Of a DNA stretch of 64,000 nt, positions 21,213 to 33,300 are shown piece after piece. A program made the translations under genes and the position numbers. Each line of letters begins with the position of its first letter. Within the stretch, counting starts at the first letter, position 1. Under the pieces are notes generated by a model. It had not been told where the DNA came from and made no database searches. It saw only the letters and a list, made by a program, of their open reading frames with translations. Source of the stretch: Sphaerosporella brunnea (lineage: Eukaryota > Ascomycota > Pezizomycetes > Pezizales > Pyronemataceae); contig VXIS01000017.1 in assembly GCA_008704415.1 (NCBI GenBank), forward strand, positions 186,001 through 250,000. Direction: 5' to 3'.

Positions 21213-22270
21213 TTACCGCAAATCACTCCCCAATCCCTGACTAAACGTGCCCCTCCTCCGCCTCACACCATCAGCACCAAGCTCCAACGTTTCCTCCTCG
21301 CCCGCCCTCTGCTGTTCCCGCGTGGTCTTCTTCCGCGGCCATAGGCTCGGCAGCACTATCTGCTGAAATCTGGGCTCTACGCATCTTTCGTCGATCCACT
21401 GATGCAGTTTCGTCTCGACCAGCTGGGCGATCTTGGGCACATCCTGCAGTCTGCTCCTCGATCCCAGCAAGCTGCGCACACTGAGGTCGAGGCGGTAATC
21501 ATCCAGAAAACTGAAAGCGAGGGTGGTCGAGTTCCCGCTGCCCTCGGGGCTGGGAACAAACGCGATCTGCAGCGTCCCCGAGAAGCGGAGGATGCTGACC
21601 GCCAGTGCAACTGGCAGCACGGCTACCTGCGGCCGCGGCCAGTTCAGGATCAGCTTTGTCTCGATCCCCAGCGTGAGTACGTCGTTCAGGTCGACGTCCA
21701 TTCGCGCCTGGAGCTGCCCCGGGTCATCTTCGCTGGGACTTATCCGGCAGTTGGAAAATATTGGAAATTCCTCCCCCAGCGCGACTTCGGTGACTTGCAC
21801 TTCGCCCAGGAAGTCCGGTTTTTTGCCGCTGTTGAGGACGCCGCGGAGGCTGTTTAGTAGTGCATCGTCCAGGACTGCGTCGGAGCGGAATTGCGCGAGG
21901 GTTTGCGCGATTAGAACGTTGAACCAGTCCAGGCTCTCTGGCTGGTGACTGGATACGTTGTAGTACGTCTTGTTGAGGATCGTGGTGATGTTTGCTGGCG
22001 GGGGGTTGCGAAGGAGTGAAGAACGCTTTTTGACGACGCTACGCCGCGATGGTCGAGGCGGTGGTGATGCGGACCCGAAGATGAAGAAGCGGATGAAGAG
22101 GATGGTTAGGATTACGATGCTGAATTGTCCCAGCAGAAGCCCGTGCGTGAATGACCAGCTGCTGCTGGGCCGAGACGTCAATTGCAGGTATTCGCTGAGC
22201 GGGATGTGGATTTCTACAGCTGTTAGTGCAAGATGGGAGGCCGGATTGTAGGAGAGGTGCCTTGTGGCAT
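21213..22270 (-). CDS. MMM1, ERMES subunit (SMP domain)
   Basis: The model is complement(join(21213..22213,22261..22270)), 336 residues. A short luminal N-terminus is followed by the hallmark [10 protein letters not shown] and a hydrophobic segment ([14 protein letters not shown], about 34-48). A lipid-binding SMP domain comes next, including [39 protein letters not shown] and [22 protein letters not shown]1 anchors the ER-mitochondria encounter structure in the ER and moves phospholipids. The main exon has no in-frame ATG before the membrane segment. A 47-nt intron with CACTAAC branch site and CTGTAG acceptor is clear, but the only donor in phase is GC (22260-22259), giving a 10-nt first coding exon. 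The upstream frame stays open to an ATG at 22576, so a form 102 residues longer and Pro/Gln-rich is possible. Confidence 0.85.
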
Positions 22271-22819
22271 CTTGTCGGGTGTTATTATGTCGGCGCTGCT
22301 GTGGGGCTTGCGGGCGGGGATGGCGGGCGGCGGCGGTGCGTCGTTTAGGACCATGGGCTGTTGTTGTTGTTGGGGGTCCGCCGGGATTGAGTGCGAATTG
22401 GGAGAAGGGAGCTCGCGGTGAGAGGAGGGGCTTTGGACGTCGGAATTGAGAGTGCGCAGCTCGAGTTCGGGGGTATCAATGTGGTGGAGTGGAGGAGGCG
22501 GCGTCGGAGGCGGAGGACGGGTAGAGAGAGGGTCCTGGGAGATGGGAGGACACAACAGCTCGTCGCGTTCGCCCATCGGCCAGCATCTGGTTTGGGTTTG
22601 TTTTGTTTTGTTTTGGGATTTGCGGGTTGGTAGATTCGGCTGGTGGTGAGTGGTGACGGTTTGGGGTGAGAGCTCGCGCTTGCTTTGCTGCTATGCAGAG
22701 CCGCTTCTCTTATCGCACATGATCTGCGGCTAAGAATTTTCTGAAGCTGTTGGTTAAATTCTCTCCTCTCAATTGATTATACCGCCACCACCACCACCAC
22801 ACAAACAACCCACTTCAAG
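22271..22819. promoter_or_regulatory. Shared MMM1-TOM7 divergent promoter region
   Basis: The 549 bp between the proposed MMM1 start (minus) and TOM7 start (plus) must hold both promoters. The MMM1-proximal half is Pro/Gln-codon-rich on the minus strand and may be leader or extra coding sequence. The TOM7-proximal part is CA-rich (CCACCACCACC), typical of fungal leaders. No TATA box is obvious. Confidence 0.5.
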
Positions 22820-23096
22820 ATGCCGCTTTCTGAAGAGACCAAGGTGAGCTTATACCGGTACAATTGGAGAAGGTACGGCAGCTGATATACGCCACGCAGG
22901 AGCGAATCTCGCGCCTCATCGACCTCTCGCGCGTCGCGGTCCACTACGGATACCTGCCCCTCATCTTGTACCTGGGGTACACGCGCAGCGACCCGAAGCC
23001 TGCTTTGATCCGGTATTACATTGCTCTTCCCTTCAACTGCGATTGGGGCAACGACTGATTGTGCACAACTACAGCCTCATCTCGCCGCTGGCATAA
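22820..23096 (+). CDS. TOM7, small subunit of the mitochondrial TOM complex
   Basis: The model is join(22820..22843,22900..23012,23075..23096), 52 residues. The three exons are joined by introns of 56 and 62 nt, both GT-AG. Exon 1 encodes only Met-Pro-Leu-Ser-Glu-Glu-Thr-Lys. The product matches Tom7 in size and layout: a short polar N-terminus with [13 protein letters not shown], one membrane helix ([14 protein letters not shown]), a conserved Pro in the helix and a C-terminal LISPLA. Tom7 tunes assembly of the outer-membrane translocase and, in yeast, affects the partition of Mdm10 between SAM and ERMES. It is divergent from MMM1. Confidence 0.92.
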
Positions 23097-23624
23097 ACTC
23101 GGCAGGCGCGGGGGAAACGGAGGAGGATGGTGTATAATGGGGTCAATGGGGTCTCTTTCTTTCTTTCTTTTTTCTTCTGTATGACTATGCGGGAATAGAA
23201 CAGCTATTCGCGGAGATTATCTTGGGGAGCTTTTGCAGCAATATCAATTGCAACTCGCCATACTCGTCGCTGTCATCGCCTTGTGCTGTAGCCTCGCTGG
23301 ACAAGTCTCGGCCCGATGCTCTGTCTGTGGCCACTAAAAATTATACCCATGGTAACACATACACGGTCGCTACCGAGGCAACGGGAAGGCCCAGGCACAT
23401 TCTTTTCGGGGCCAGGATCCGGAGAAAGGCCCCACCTCAACACCATTAACATCAGGGTCCGTCGGCCGCCGCCATATCCCCGCCGTTCCTCCTACTCCTC
23501 CGTCCGGCGCCCGCAATACGCCCTGTAGCCATCTCCATGCTTTCCCCTCAGCACGAAGCTCCAGCTCCTCCTCCTCCTCCCCCCCTCCTCGCTACCTGCA
23601 ACACACCCCACCACCACCACCACC
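23097..23624. other. Intergenic
   Basis: This is the TOM7 3' region (CTTT/TTTC repeats near 23154-23170) and the FLX1 5' leader, which is rich in CTCC and CCACCACCACC. No gene is seen. Confidence 0.6.
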
Positions 23625-24666
23625 ATGACGACTACACCCCCAAATTCGAACAACAGCAGCCGTAGCCGCAGTCCCGGATTGCCGCGGATTCTTGTCGAGC
23701 CCATTTCTGGCCTGTTGGCCGGTTCCGTCGCCACCATCTTAGTCCATCCCCTGGATCTTGTTAAGACCAGGATCCAGGGTGAGTGCCCTCCCTCCGGCTT
23801 CTTCGAGGATCGCAAGAGTTGACAATGTCGCAGTTGATCGTACTAAGGGAACGCCCAAGCTCGGCACGGCGTGGCGACTTGCTCAGGAAGCCTTGCGCAA
23901 GGGCGGGCTCTACCGGGGATTAACCGTCAACGTCATGGGAAATGCCACAGGTTGGGGTCTTTATTTCTTCTTGTAAATCACCCCCCGCGTCGCTCCTTCG
24001 TAGTATATGCTGACATAGCGAAGCTACGGAGAGTTTAAAGCTCGATTTCTTGCACATAAGCAACCGACTTCGCTGGATTACCTGCTGACCTCCGCCGGAG
24101 CCGGAGTCCTGTCGCAAATCTTGACCAATCCCTTGTGGGTTATGAAAACACGCATGTTGTCTCCCGACGAGCGCGCGTACCCGTCCATCACCGCCGGTGT
24201 CAAGAACATCTTAGCAACCGAGGGACTCCGCGGCTTCATGAGTGGTATTGTCCCCGGTTGTTTCGGAGTCATGAATAGCGCACTCCAATTCATGTTGTAT
24301 GAACGTCTCAAGGAAATCGCCAGCCGTGGAGGCAGCAAGGAGTTGAACACCATGGACTATCTTATGACTTCCGCCACGTCTAAGATCGTTGCTGGGGTCC
24401 TTACGTACCCTTATAAAGTTGTTCAGGTCAGAGCTCAGAACTTCAAGAGCGGATACAACGGTCCTCGCGATATTGTCATGAAGATTGCGAAGGAAGAAGG
24501 CCTCCGCGGGTTCTACAAAGGGTGAGTGATATTCTGTGACGATGATGGAAGGTGATGAGACTGACTGGTGGATAGCGTGGGCCTGAATAGCATACGTGTG
24601 CTACCCAGTACTTGCATCACGTTCGTCGTGTACGAGAACCTGAAAATCCACCTCGGATCGGTATGA
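23625..24666 (+). CDS. Mitochondrial carrier, FLX1 (FAD/folate) type
   Basis: The model is join(23625..23778,23834..23972,24024..24521,24576..24666), 293 residues with three GT-AG introns. Three carrier repeats are present with signature motifs HPLDLVKTRIQ, NPLWVMKTRML and YPYKVVQVRAQ. The NPLWVMKTRM form of the second motif and the NSIRVLPSTCITFVVYENL end are those of the FLX1/SLC25A32 group, which carries FAD or folate across the inner mitochondrial membrane. The Ser/Asn-rich N-terminus of about 20 residues is not conserved. Intron 2 uses an AAG acceptor (GCGAAG), chosen because it alone keeps the FFFYGEFKARF frame. Confidence 0.9.
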
Positions 24667-27009
24667 TTACCTCTTGCTGCGATAATGACGGGAATGTATC
24701 ATGTGTTGGCTTGTTTGGGGATTAGTACGACATAATCTACCACTTTCTACCTTTGTGTTTGCTTTTTTTTCCCTTTTTTTTTGCTTTTCTAGAGTACATA
24801 GGGGGGGGGCATGGAGACTCACTCGATTCACTCGACTCACTCGACAGGCAGGGGGGCGAGGGGGAGAGTGCACGTGGGCCTGGGGATCCGGAGCGGGAAG
24901 GGGGCGTGGATGGATGGATGCCTAGTATACGCAGGGCTGAGAGCTCTCGCGTAATTTGGTTTCCGCATGACTGCCTTGGGAGTGGGGTGGGGCTGACCGG
25001 TCTACCGTGGAAGGAAGCTGGAGTACGGGGAAGCAGGGGACGGGATGGGAAGTGATGTGCAGAAAAATCTCATTGTAGATAAGAGAGTTTTTGTTTTTCT
25101 GTCTTGTCACGAAATACCCATCGTTGCGGCCGCAAGGAACACAATTGTAGCTAGCTATTCTGGTCTACCGAGGCGCACGCATGTAGGTGGTGGTAGTCTG
25201 CTGTAATAAGACGTGGAGATGGCAGGTAACTTTGCTCTTGAGACACCTGGATTTCCATCCCTCGCGTGGGTAGGTGGGTGGTCTTTGCTTTACTTCTAGT
25301 TGTTGTTGCCGCTCCCCCTCTATCTATCCCGCAGTGTTTACACCACCACTGTGGGTAGATCTAGAGTAGTTAATATACACAGGGCTAAGGTACCTGGTAT
25401 ACGTATACGTATACCCATGAGGGGCAGACAGGATAAGGGCCGGGAAGGGGGGGGGATCGTTAGCGGTCGCATACAGACAATAATAAACCTGCTTACAACA
25501 AACAAGCTGGCAGTTTCAAGTTCCTAAGCCTGGCAGACTATCTTGCCAACGTTAACCAACCCGCTATATTGGAAGCGAGTGATCCCCCATGCCGCCCTCA
25601 TAACACAACCCTTCCCGCCAAAACGCCACCCGGAGAAGGCCGGGGTCCCGGCGAAAGAGGGGGGTGATCACTGCGCATGCGCTCGAGCAGCAGCAGGCTG
25701 AGCCTTTTTCGTATGTAGGTAGCTAGGTAGATCCTCATGAATCCTGAGTCATGGTGCAAACCAAAATCAGGTAGTAGGTACGCCACCAGGCGTCGTCGTC
25801 TTCAATTGCGAAGGCAGCGAGCGTCATGATCATGAGTGCCAAACACTGCCAGAACTGCCAAAACTGCCAAGTGCAGTTTGCCCTCGCCTCTCGCCACTCT
25901 CGCCACTCTCGCCACTCTCCCTTTCTCGCCCTCTCAATCGTCACAAATCGTCAAAAAAAAAAAAAAAAAAAAAAAAAAAGAAACATTACCATTTCCTAGC
26001 CATAGTAAAACCAACTAAACTACAAAAAAACGCCGGCTTCAAAAACAAAACAAAAACAAAACAAAAAACAAACAAAAACAAATCACTTCCGCCAAAAAGA
26101 ACCAGAACACACTCATAGAAGCCTATATAAAAAAAAAGCCTCCAGTCCCTTCCCCCCCAACCCGCCGTCGAATATTCAAAGGTGTACATATCGATATAGA
26201 TATCTGCTATCTCCAATTGCCCAATACAAACGCTACAGAGAAACCCCCCCCTCCCCCTTCCCAAATCTGTAATAACAGCTATCCAGCCAGCGCAGCCAAC
26301 CGGGCCAAAAAAAAAAAAAAGGTAAATTTTCTTTACTCAAAAAAGTAAAACACCTCAAAAAAAAAAAAAAAAAAAAAAAAGGAAAAAAAAGGAAAGAAAG
26401 AAAGAAAGAAAGACTGGTATAAGTAGCATCCGATATCCAATATCCAATGTGGGGTTGAACCCACCTCGTCACTCAAAACACACAATTCGCCTCGCCAAAT
26501 GTCAACTCAAAACTCAAACATAACAAGAACAAGCATGCTAGCAAACCCATACCATTACCGTGAAGAAAGGCAGAAACAAAAAAAAAACAAAAGGAAAGAC
26601 AAAAAAAAAACAAAAAAAAAAAACGCAGGGTTACCAACCGGCATCCAATGAAATGACGCAAAAGCAGATCGATCGTGCGCAGACGACAACGCGAGATAAA
26701 GTAGATCAAAAAGGAACGAAAAAGAAAAAAGAAAAAAAAAAAACTCCTAGAAAAAAAGAATAAAAAACATAAAAAAACCAAGCCCAGTTGAAACACCACC
26801 CGCGGCACATAAAAGAAAAGAAAAAAAAAAAAGCAAACTCTCGACCCATGAACTTATCCCAAACAAATAATGACGCCATGTCGAACGCGAACCAAACCCA
26901 AATATGCAAACTCCGCCGCGGTTGATTAAACGAGTAGAGATGATCTTTGATCTTTTTTCCCCTCCTGCTGCTGCCACCAAATATCCGAAGGAAAACAAAA
27001 CGATAGCCG
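24667..27009. other. Gene-free, A-rich convergent intergenic region
   Basis: This lies between the 3' ends of FLX1 (plus) and the AZF1-like gene (minus). From about 25950 to 26860 the plus strand is extremely A-rich, with many A runs of 8-25 nt broken by single C or G. There is a G-run at 24801-24809 and TACGTATACGTATAC near 25397-25414. Reading frames here are homopolymer artefacts. Confidence 0.7.
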
Positions 27010-29306
27010 TTACAGCGGGAACTTGCGATCCAGGCTGTACTTTGCCATGTGCGTGTGCACATTCATGGGATCCTCCCCACCATGTCCAAACGTCATCATC
27101 CCCATTGCTGCCGGGCCCATATCGTTCCCGGGCCGCAATGGCGGCAATTGCTGCTGCTGATGCTCGTACGGCGACCCCACAGATCCGTCCTCATCCTCAT
27201 CCATGTGTGTCCCGTTGCTGCTAAAGTCGTAGCTGTGGTCGCCGTTGGAAGCGCTGGATCCGTTCGGCGACGTCATCGACATGTCCTGCTTGACGTCGGT
27301 ATCCACCGCAGGCTGCTTCTTTACCCCCGAGATCTTTCGGTCCTTCCCCCGGCCCTTGATGCCCCGGTTCGAGTTCTTGTACAGCTCGGCGAAGTATTCG
27401 AACAATTCGCGATCGGCCGCAGTGATCTCATCCGTATCACGGATGTTAGCGAATTTCCCCGTCAGCTGTCGCAGAGCCGCGGAATGAAACTTGTTTTGGT
27501 GAGACTGGCAGGTAACATCAGCACGAGTGCAACATTTATCAGGGGTATTGATTCTCACCTTCAAGTTCCCCAGTTGAGTGAACTGTTTAAGACAGTTGTC
27601 CAGCTTGCACGTAAACGGTTTTGCTCCATCGTGTACAATCTTGTGCGCACGGACGTTCCCCCTCTGCGCAAACCGCTTGCCGCAGTAATCGCACGAATAA
27701 GGCTTCTCGCCCGTGTGTCTGCGTTCATGTGTCTAGTTTGAGTGAACGTCCAGTCAGCATATAGAATGTTGAGACGGGCTGTCTCTATTGAATAGGCGAG
27801 ACAACCGAGAGACGTCACGGACTGACCTTGAGATTGCCCAACTGAGAAAATCGCTGGCCGCATCCTGGCTCACTGCATTCCTACACAAACCGAACGATAT
27901 CAGCACCGTATCCCAATAAAAATGGTTCCCAAGGACGCGGGGCCACCCTGTTTCTGAACCAGGAGTTAAAGGATACTAACAAATGGCTTATCCCCCGTAT
28001 GAGCCCGCGAATGGATGTCGAGATGTGTTTTCTGGAAGAAACTCTTTCCGCAACCAGGAAGCATACATTCGTATCTCTTCTTTTGCTTGGGCGGCTTTTT
28101 ATGAACTTCCTTCTTGCCCTCAATTGGGCCCCCTGCCTCTCTCGTCGTCAACATCCTGTTCACGCCCATGGTTGGCGAAGTTTGATGGTGATTCTCAGGG
28201 GTCGAACCCAACTGCTGCGGATGCTGCTGAGGCCATCCGTTGTGGTAAGGCGCTGCAAAACCACTCCTGTCCTGGGCGTTAGTTGGGGTGTGGTGCGCAG
28301 GGTAGCTGGGTGATGGTGGTTTGTCGTCTTTTCTGGGCTGTTTGGCTTGTATTGCCTTCATCAAGTTGTCGACATCCGTTTTGAAGTCCACTTCCCGGTT
28401 CGGGCTCCTAACCTTCGTTGTGCCCACTAAATGGGCTATCGAGTCAGGCTTCCTGGGTGGCTTTTCGAGTATCTGCTCTGGTGAAGGCTCCTGTCGTTGA
28501 CCTTGGTGGGTCTGTTGTGGTTGTTGAAGTGCCTGCTGCTGCTGCTGGCGCTGTTGTTGCTGCTGGAGCTGTTGCTGCTGGAGTTGTTGGTGCTGAAGCT
28601 GTTGGTGCTGAAGTTGTTGCTGTTGAAGCTGTTGTTGCTGAAGCTGTGGTGGTTGCGGCTGTTTTTGCTGTTGCTGTTGCTGCGGTGGTCCTGACACTGA
28701 CTGAGGATGCGGCTGGCGTTGATGCGGCTGGTTTTGTTGCATCAAGCCTTGCTGTGGCAAAGGTTTCTGCTGTTGGGGACCAGATGGTTGCTGAAGCGCA
28801 TGGTGATGAGCGCGCTGCTGGGGGGAAAGCTGGGCCTGCTGCGGGGCTGGATGATAGGTATATGCGGGTGGTTGAGTCGGCACAGTTGGCTTCTGTATGG
28901 ACATTCTCAGGTTTGCTGGGGTCCTTCCCAGTTGGCCAGTATCCCGCGGTATTGATTGGGGAGGAATTCGGTGGGGCGGTAGGCCTTGCTGGGGCTGCTG
29001 GAGGGGTTGCTGATGGGGATTGTGGGGGTTATGATGAGGGTGCGACTGCTGCTGAGGCGGAAAACCTGCTGCGGGTCCGTAGCCCGCTGGAGAATGGCCT
29101 ACTACTTGGTATTGCTGAACCTGGGAATCAAATCCATACTGGCCGCCTCCATACGGATTGAAGGTTCCCATCTGGTTCGCCATATGGTCAGGAACATAGC
29201 CTTGCCCTTCCATAGTCGCCATCTGAGGCGCCATAACGCCTCCCCGGGTAGTTGCTGGTGACGAAGAAACCGAGTGATCGTTGTAGACCAGCCCAGAGAT
29301 ATCCAT
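27010..29306 (-). CDS. AZF1-like C2H2 zinc-finger transcription factor
   Basis: The model is complement(join(27010..27504,27559..27732,27827..27880,27981..29306)), 682 residues. The N-terminal 400 residues are Gln/Pro/His-rich with a long polyglutamine-like tract, typical of an activation region. Four C2H2 fingers follow at about 416-438, 443-466, 472-494 and 500-525. The order and the last finger ([28 protein letters not shown]) match yeast AZF1, a nuclear activator of glucose- and cell-wall-related genes. The C-terminus is acidic and Met/Gly-rich. The intron at 27505-27558 is 54 nt long and has no in-frame stop, so retention would insert 18 residues in finger 4. The start 29306 was chosen as the first ATG of the domain-like N-terminus ([10 protein letters not shown]). 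Confidence 0.88.
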
Positions 29307-30262
29307 GGCCCTGGCAGGAGGATGATTTTCACGACGTTGATGCCAGACAGAAGCTGGGGTTGGAGCAACCACGAGAGTTGTTACTACTGATACCGCCAGA
29401 ACTGCTGTTTGTGGATGGCTGTGAGGGGGGGGGGGAGTTTTGCTTGTGCTGAGCGCGGATGATGGAGAAGGCCCAGAAAGTGAATCAAGATTGCCCCAGA
29501 TGGCGAATGGAGGGGCGAACTTTGTGGTAATAAGCAAACTGATGCGGTGAAACTGGAGGGTGCCGCGCCGGGAATGGGGTCGGTAGGGGGCGGGGGGGGG
29601 GGTACCTCTTGAGAGAGTTCCAGTGGATCGGGTTCCAGTGGGTCTATTGTCGGTCCGTGGCCGGCCGGAGGTATATTTGACACGCAGCAGACCTGTTGGG
29701 AGCTGGTGTACCCAACTTATGTATTATGTGAATAATAACTGGCCCGTCTATGAGATCCTCCCCCACACCTACGCTAGGGCTGATGAATAAGGTGGACTCG
29801 TTTTTTTTTTTTTTTTGTTTTTTGTTTTTTGTTTTTTTCTTTTAAGTTTCCAGCGGCCGGGGGTTGGCGGTGCACTTGCTAGTTGTTTTTATTCGAAGGA
29901 GACAGAGACTGGGCGCGAGTCCCGGACTTTGAGTAGTGGTGCCTGTCTGCCCGTGCCTGTCTGCCCAGTGGTGCGAGATCAACGCAACGCAGCTAGAGGG
30001 ACTCAGAAGCAGATTAGGTCCCAGAGGCCAAGCAGGCCAGGTGACTGGCGAGTGTGTGCTGAGGAGCGCTGCGTGGGAGAACCCCTGGTCAGGATCAGGA
30101 AAAAAAATCAAATAAACTACGAACCTAGCCAGGTCGGCGAATATGGTGTGTCGTAAAAATTTCCTCGCGGCGGGATGATGTAGGCAGCGGGCGAGGATGG
30201 GCAAAGTCAGGCAGGTAACGTCAAAGCCATGCGGTTATGATATGGGATGGAGATCAGGAGGT

Positions 30263-30268
<6 letters not shown>

Positions 30269-30307
<39 letters not shown>
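30269..30307. repeat. (GT)n microsatellite
   Basis: An uninterrupted run of about 19 GT units. Confidence 0.9.
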
Positions 30308-30314
<7 letters not shown>

Positions 30315-33300
30315 GCCAGTCTGCAATCGACATGTATCGACAAATGGATGTTAGATCAGTCGTGGAGGTCCAACTGAAACGAAATCCGGGGGTGAGCATG
30401 AGAAGGCGGGCAGGAAGGCAGGCAGGCAGGCAGGCAAGGCAGGTCTTTGACTTAAGCTTGACTTGACCTGCCCTTCGGTACATCCAGACTCAAGGACGCA
30501 TTACGCAGATGGATGGATGGATGGATGGATGGATGGTGGGGGCTGATCGACTAGATACGGTAGTTTCCAGAGCCTCTCACGCCTTCGAGCTCTCTCCGTG
30601 ATACCGTGCTTTCTTCCTCTCAATTCGGGATCCGCCCCATCGCGCAGAATATTTCCAGACGTCGACGTCGACGTTCTATCTGAGATGTGGAACATGTCGA
30701 ACAACCGCACGTCAAACAGCCCCACCGACAGCCGTTTTTTTTTTTTTTGTTTTTTTTTTTTTATTTATTTTTTCTTCTCGCGGACTTCTATCTGATACCC
30801 GTGGATTCTGACGGGATTTCGGATAACACTGTGTTTGCTCCCTCGCGGTGAACTGGCTTAGCCCACCCACCGCAAGTGAAAATGAGAGGGAGCAGGCAGC
30901 ATGAATCTAGCCTGGTGGGGTTAAGAACCAACAAACCGAGCCCTCCCCCCTCCCAGCCGGCACTTTGATTTTCGTGGAGGAGACGAGAGACACGCCTGGG
31001 TACGGTAGGTGTTAAACCACTTGTAGACGAGTGGCTTGCGTTCCATGTCGCATGAGAAGCGCGTATGAGGCCTGTCTGTAGCTGGGAGCTGGGAATTCGA
31101 CTGGGAATTCGAAGCGGAGGCTGCATCGAACGTGACAGTATCCGGCCTAGCGCGATGGGCCTTGTTCCCTGCCGGCTGCTGCCCGACCAGTCAGGCTGAC
31201 GCTCGTTGCAGTTGGGTGGCAGCAGCCGCTGGTTGGCCAGAAACGAATCACCGGTCCCAGGCGGAGACGCACCAGGTGCGGCATACCAGACCGGTACCTA
31301 GTTATCAAGCGAGGCGGAATAAGATCTACGCCGGCATCCTTTCATACCTGTCCACTGCGATCGTCACTGATCAGTATCTGTAGAGTGCGGCTGCACCACC
31401 AGCACCACCAGCACCAGCAGCATGGTCCGAGTATGGCGCTGTGAGTTGAGCTTTTTGCAATTGCTACGTTGCACTTTGTGCGCAGAGAAGCTTGTTTTAC
31501 CTATGCTGTTTGTGGTGTATACGTGCTTACCTAGATATATCACTCAAAGTATACACAGCGACCCGAGGAGATGGGTGAGGGGGACACGACAGCGCCTCGC
31601 ACTCTATCACAACTAAACGAGCACGGCGTGTAGAGTACCCACAGCTGAACCGCAGCAACGTCTTCACCATCCCAGGGGGTAGAGTAGGTGCAAGAATTGA
31701 GTACGTAAAGTGCGGCGGCCGCCTCCCTCCCCTCCCTCCTTTTGAACGGCTGGGGAATCCATGAGGTCCGTGAGATCGGGACCGGGGCCGGTGGTGGCAT
31801 CCAAGGTTCGTCGTGTTTGGGGCTATTAATCTGTCGGCGTGAGAAGGGGGGAGGGGGGTGGAAAAGGGTTGGCGAGGCGTGGTGTAACCGCCAAGAGGAC
31901 CAGAAGGGAAAGTAAGGCCCATTGCTGCTCGAGACGCAAGAAGAGTCGATCACTTTCCCCGAAAGGCGACGGCATGAAGGGGGATGACGGTGATGGTGAT
32001 GGGCGAGCTGCAGCACGTTGTGAGGACCGACGCGAGCGAGCCAGCCAGCCAGCCCCGATCGGGCCTAGGCGTGTCTCGCCATGAGCGTCTGTGTGCGACG
32101 AGGCCATCGAGGTTTCGCTTTCAGCACCTGAATGAGGAGGCAGGAAAGCCCACCGCCTTCTGGTTTCAAGCTTCCACGCATCATCATCATCATCATACAA
32201 CACTACATACATACATACATACATACACACATACATACATACGTACATACATGCATACGTGAAAGGTACTCGTACATACATTGCCTGTCAGATCACACGT
32301 ACCGCCAGCCATCGTGAAATCCAGCAAGGCACATCTCAAGCTTCCCATATTCGCCATGCCGGTCGTTTGAGATTAGTTGTGGATCCGATCCGCAACGACA
32401 TGGTAGAAAAAGGTAGGCTGTGTGAACCTAACTCTGGAGCCATGCATCATGATCAGCTCCAGCAACCGGGCTTGTGTACTTTACTTGTCGGGTTGCAGTT
32501 GTTGGGATAGATACCCGCCTACCAGCGAACCCACCCCTTTTTTATGCGGGCTCTACATCGAGTACGTTATGCAGCTATCAAACTCTGGACCTGCTATCAT
32601 CGGCACCACTCCGTTCCGTCTGGAACCAATTGTTACACATCTTTCCTACGTACATAGAGTACCTACTCTATTTTCATTCCCGACATCCCAACCTCAACCC
32701 CTTGCTGACCGGCATATTTTTTCTTACTCGTCTTAACACCACCCCTTTTGACGACTGTGTCACCAACTCCGCAGGCTGCGAGGAAAACGTACAATATTCT
32801 ACTGGTTTGCGTGTGCCCGCCTCGTTGAGGATCGCCTGCTCTTGGCTGCTAAGGCTGCAAGAGCCTGGTGCGGGAGAACCCCTCCAGGCCGGATTCCCAG
32901 TAACTCATTGCTCTGCAGCTGAGGTTGAGGAGATATCTCTGGCGCTGTGGCCGCGGTCGGCTGTAACTCTGGACGCCGACATGATATCAGCTATATCCGC
33001 AATACCAGATACCGATTACCAAAGACTCAGGGCTTACGGGTAGCCGCGCAGCCCGAGACCTCATGAGAACCCCCACGGGATACTGTAACGAAACTCTAAC
33101 TATCTCTTTTGACTCATTGCAATCTACGGGCGGTCGACCGAGAGAAACCCTATCCTCCGTCCTTTAACATCCAGTCCTCCGTCCTTCAACATCCAGCTTG
33201 GCGGTTGAGAGGTATTTCATATCAGGCGAACCATGCGAACCACAAAACAAAATGCTCGAGCGCGAGCCAGCAAAACCCGATGGTTACAGATGCTGTCTCC

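Noticed and set aside
26233..27062. Phe- and Lys-rich ORFs in the A-rich tract
   Set aside because: Products of homopolymer runs with no credible protein composition.
28418..29161. 247-codon plus-strand ORF rich in Val/Ala
   Set aside because: Antisense of the polyglutamine region of the AZF1-like gene.
32474..33043. 189-codon plus-strand ORF
   Set aside because: No recognised motif, odd composition, no good start context and no support from neighbours. Judged a chance frame in the gene desert.
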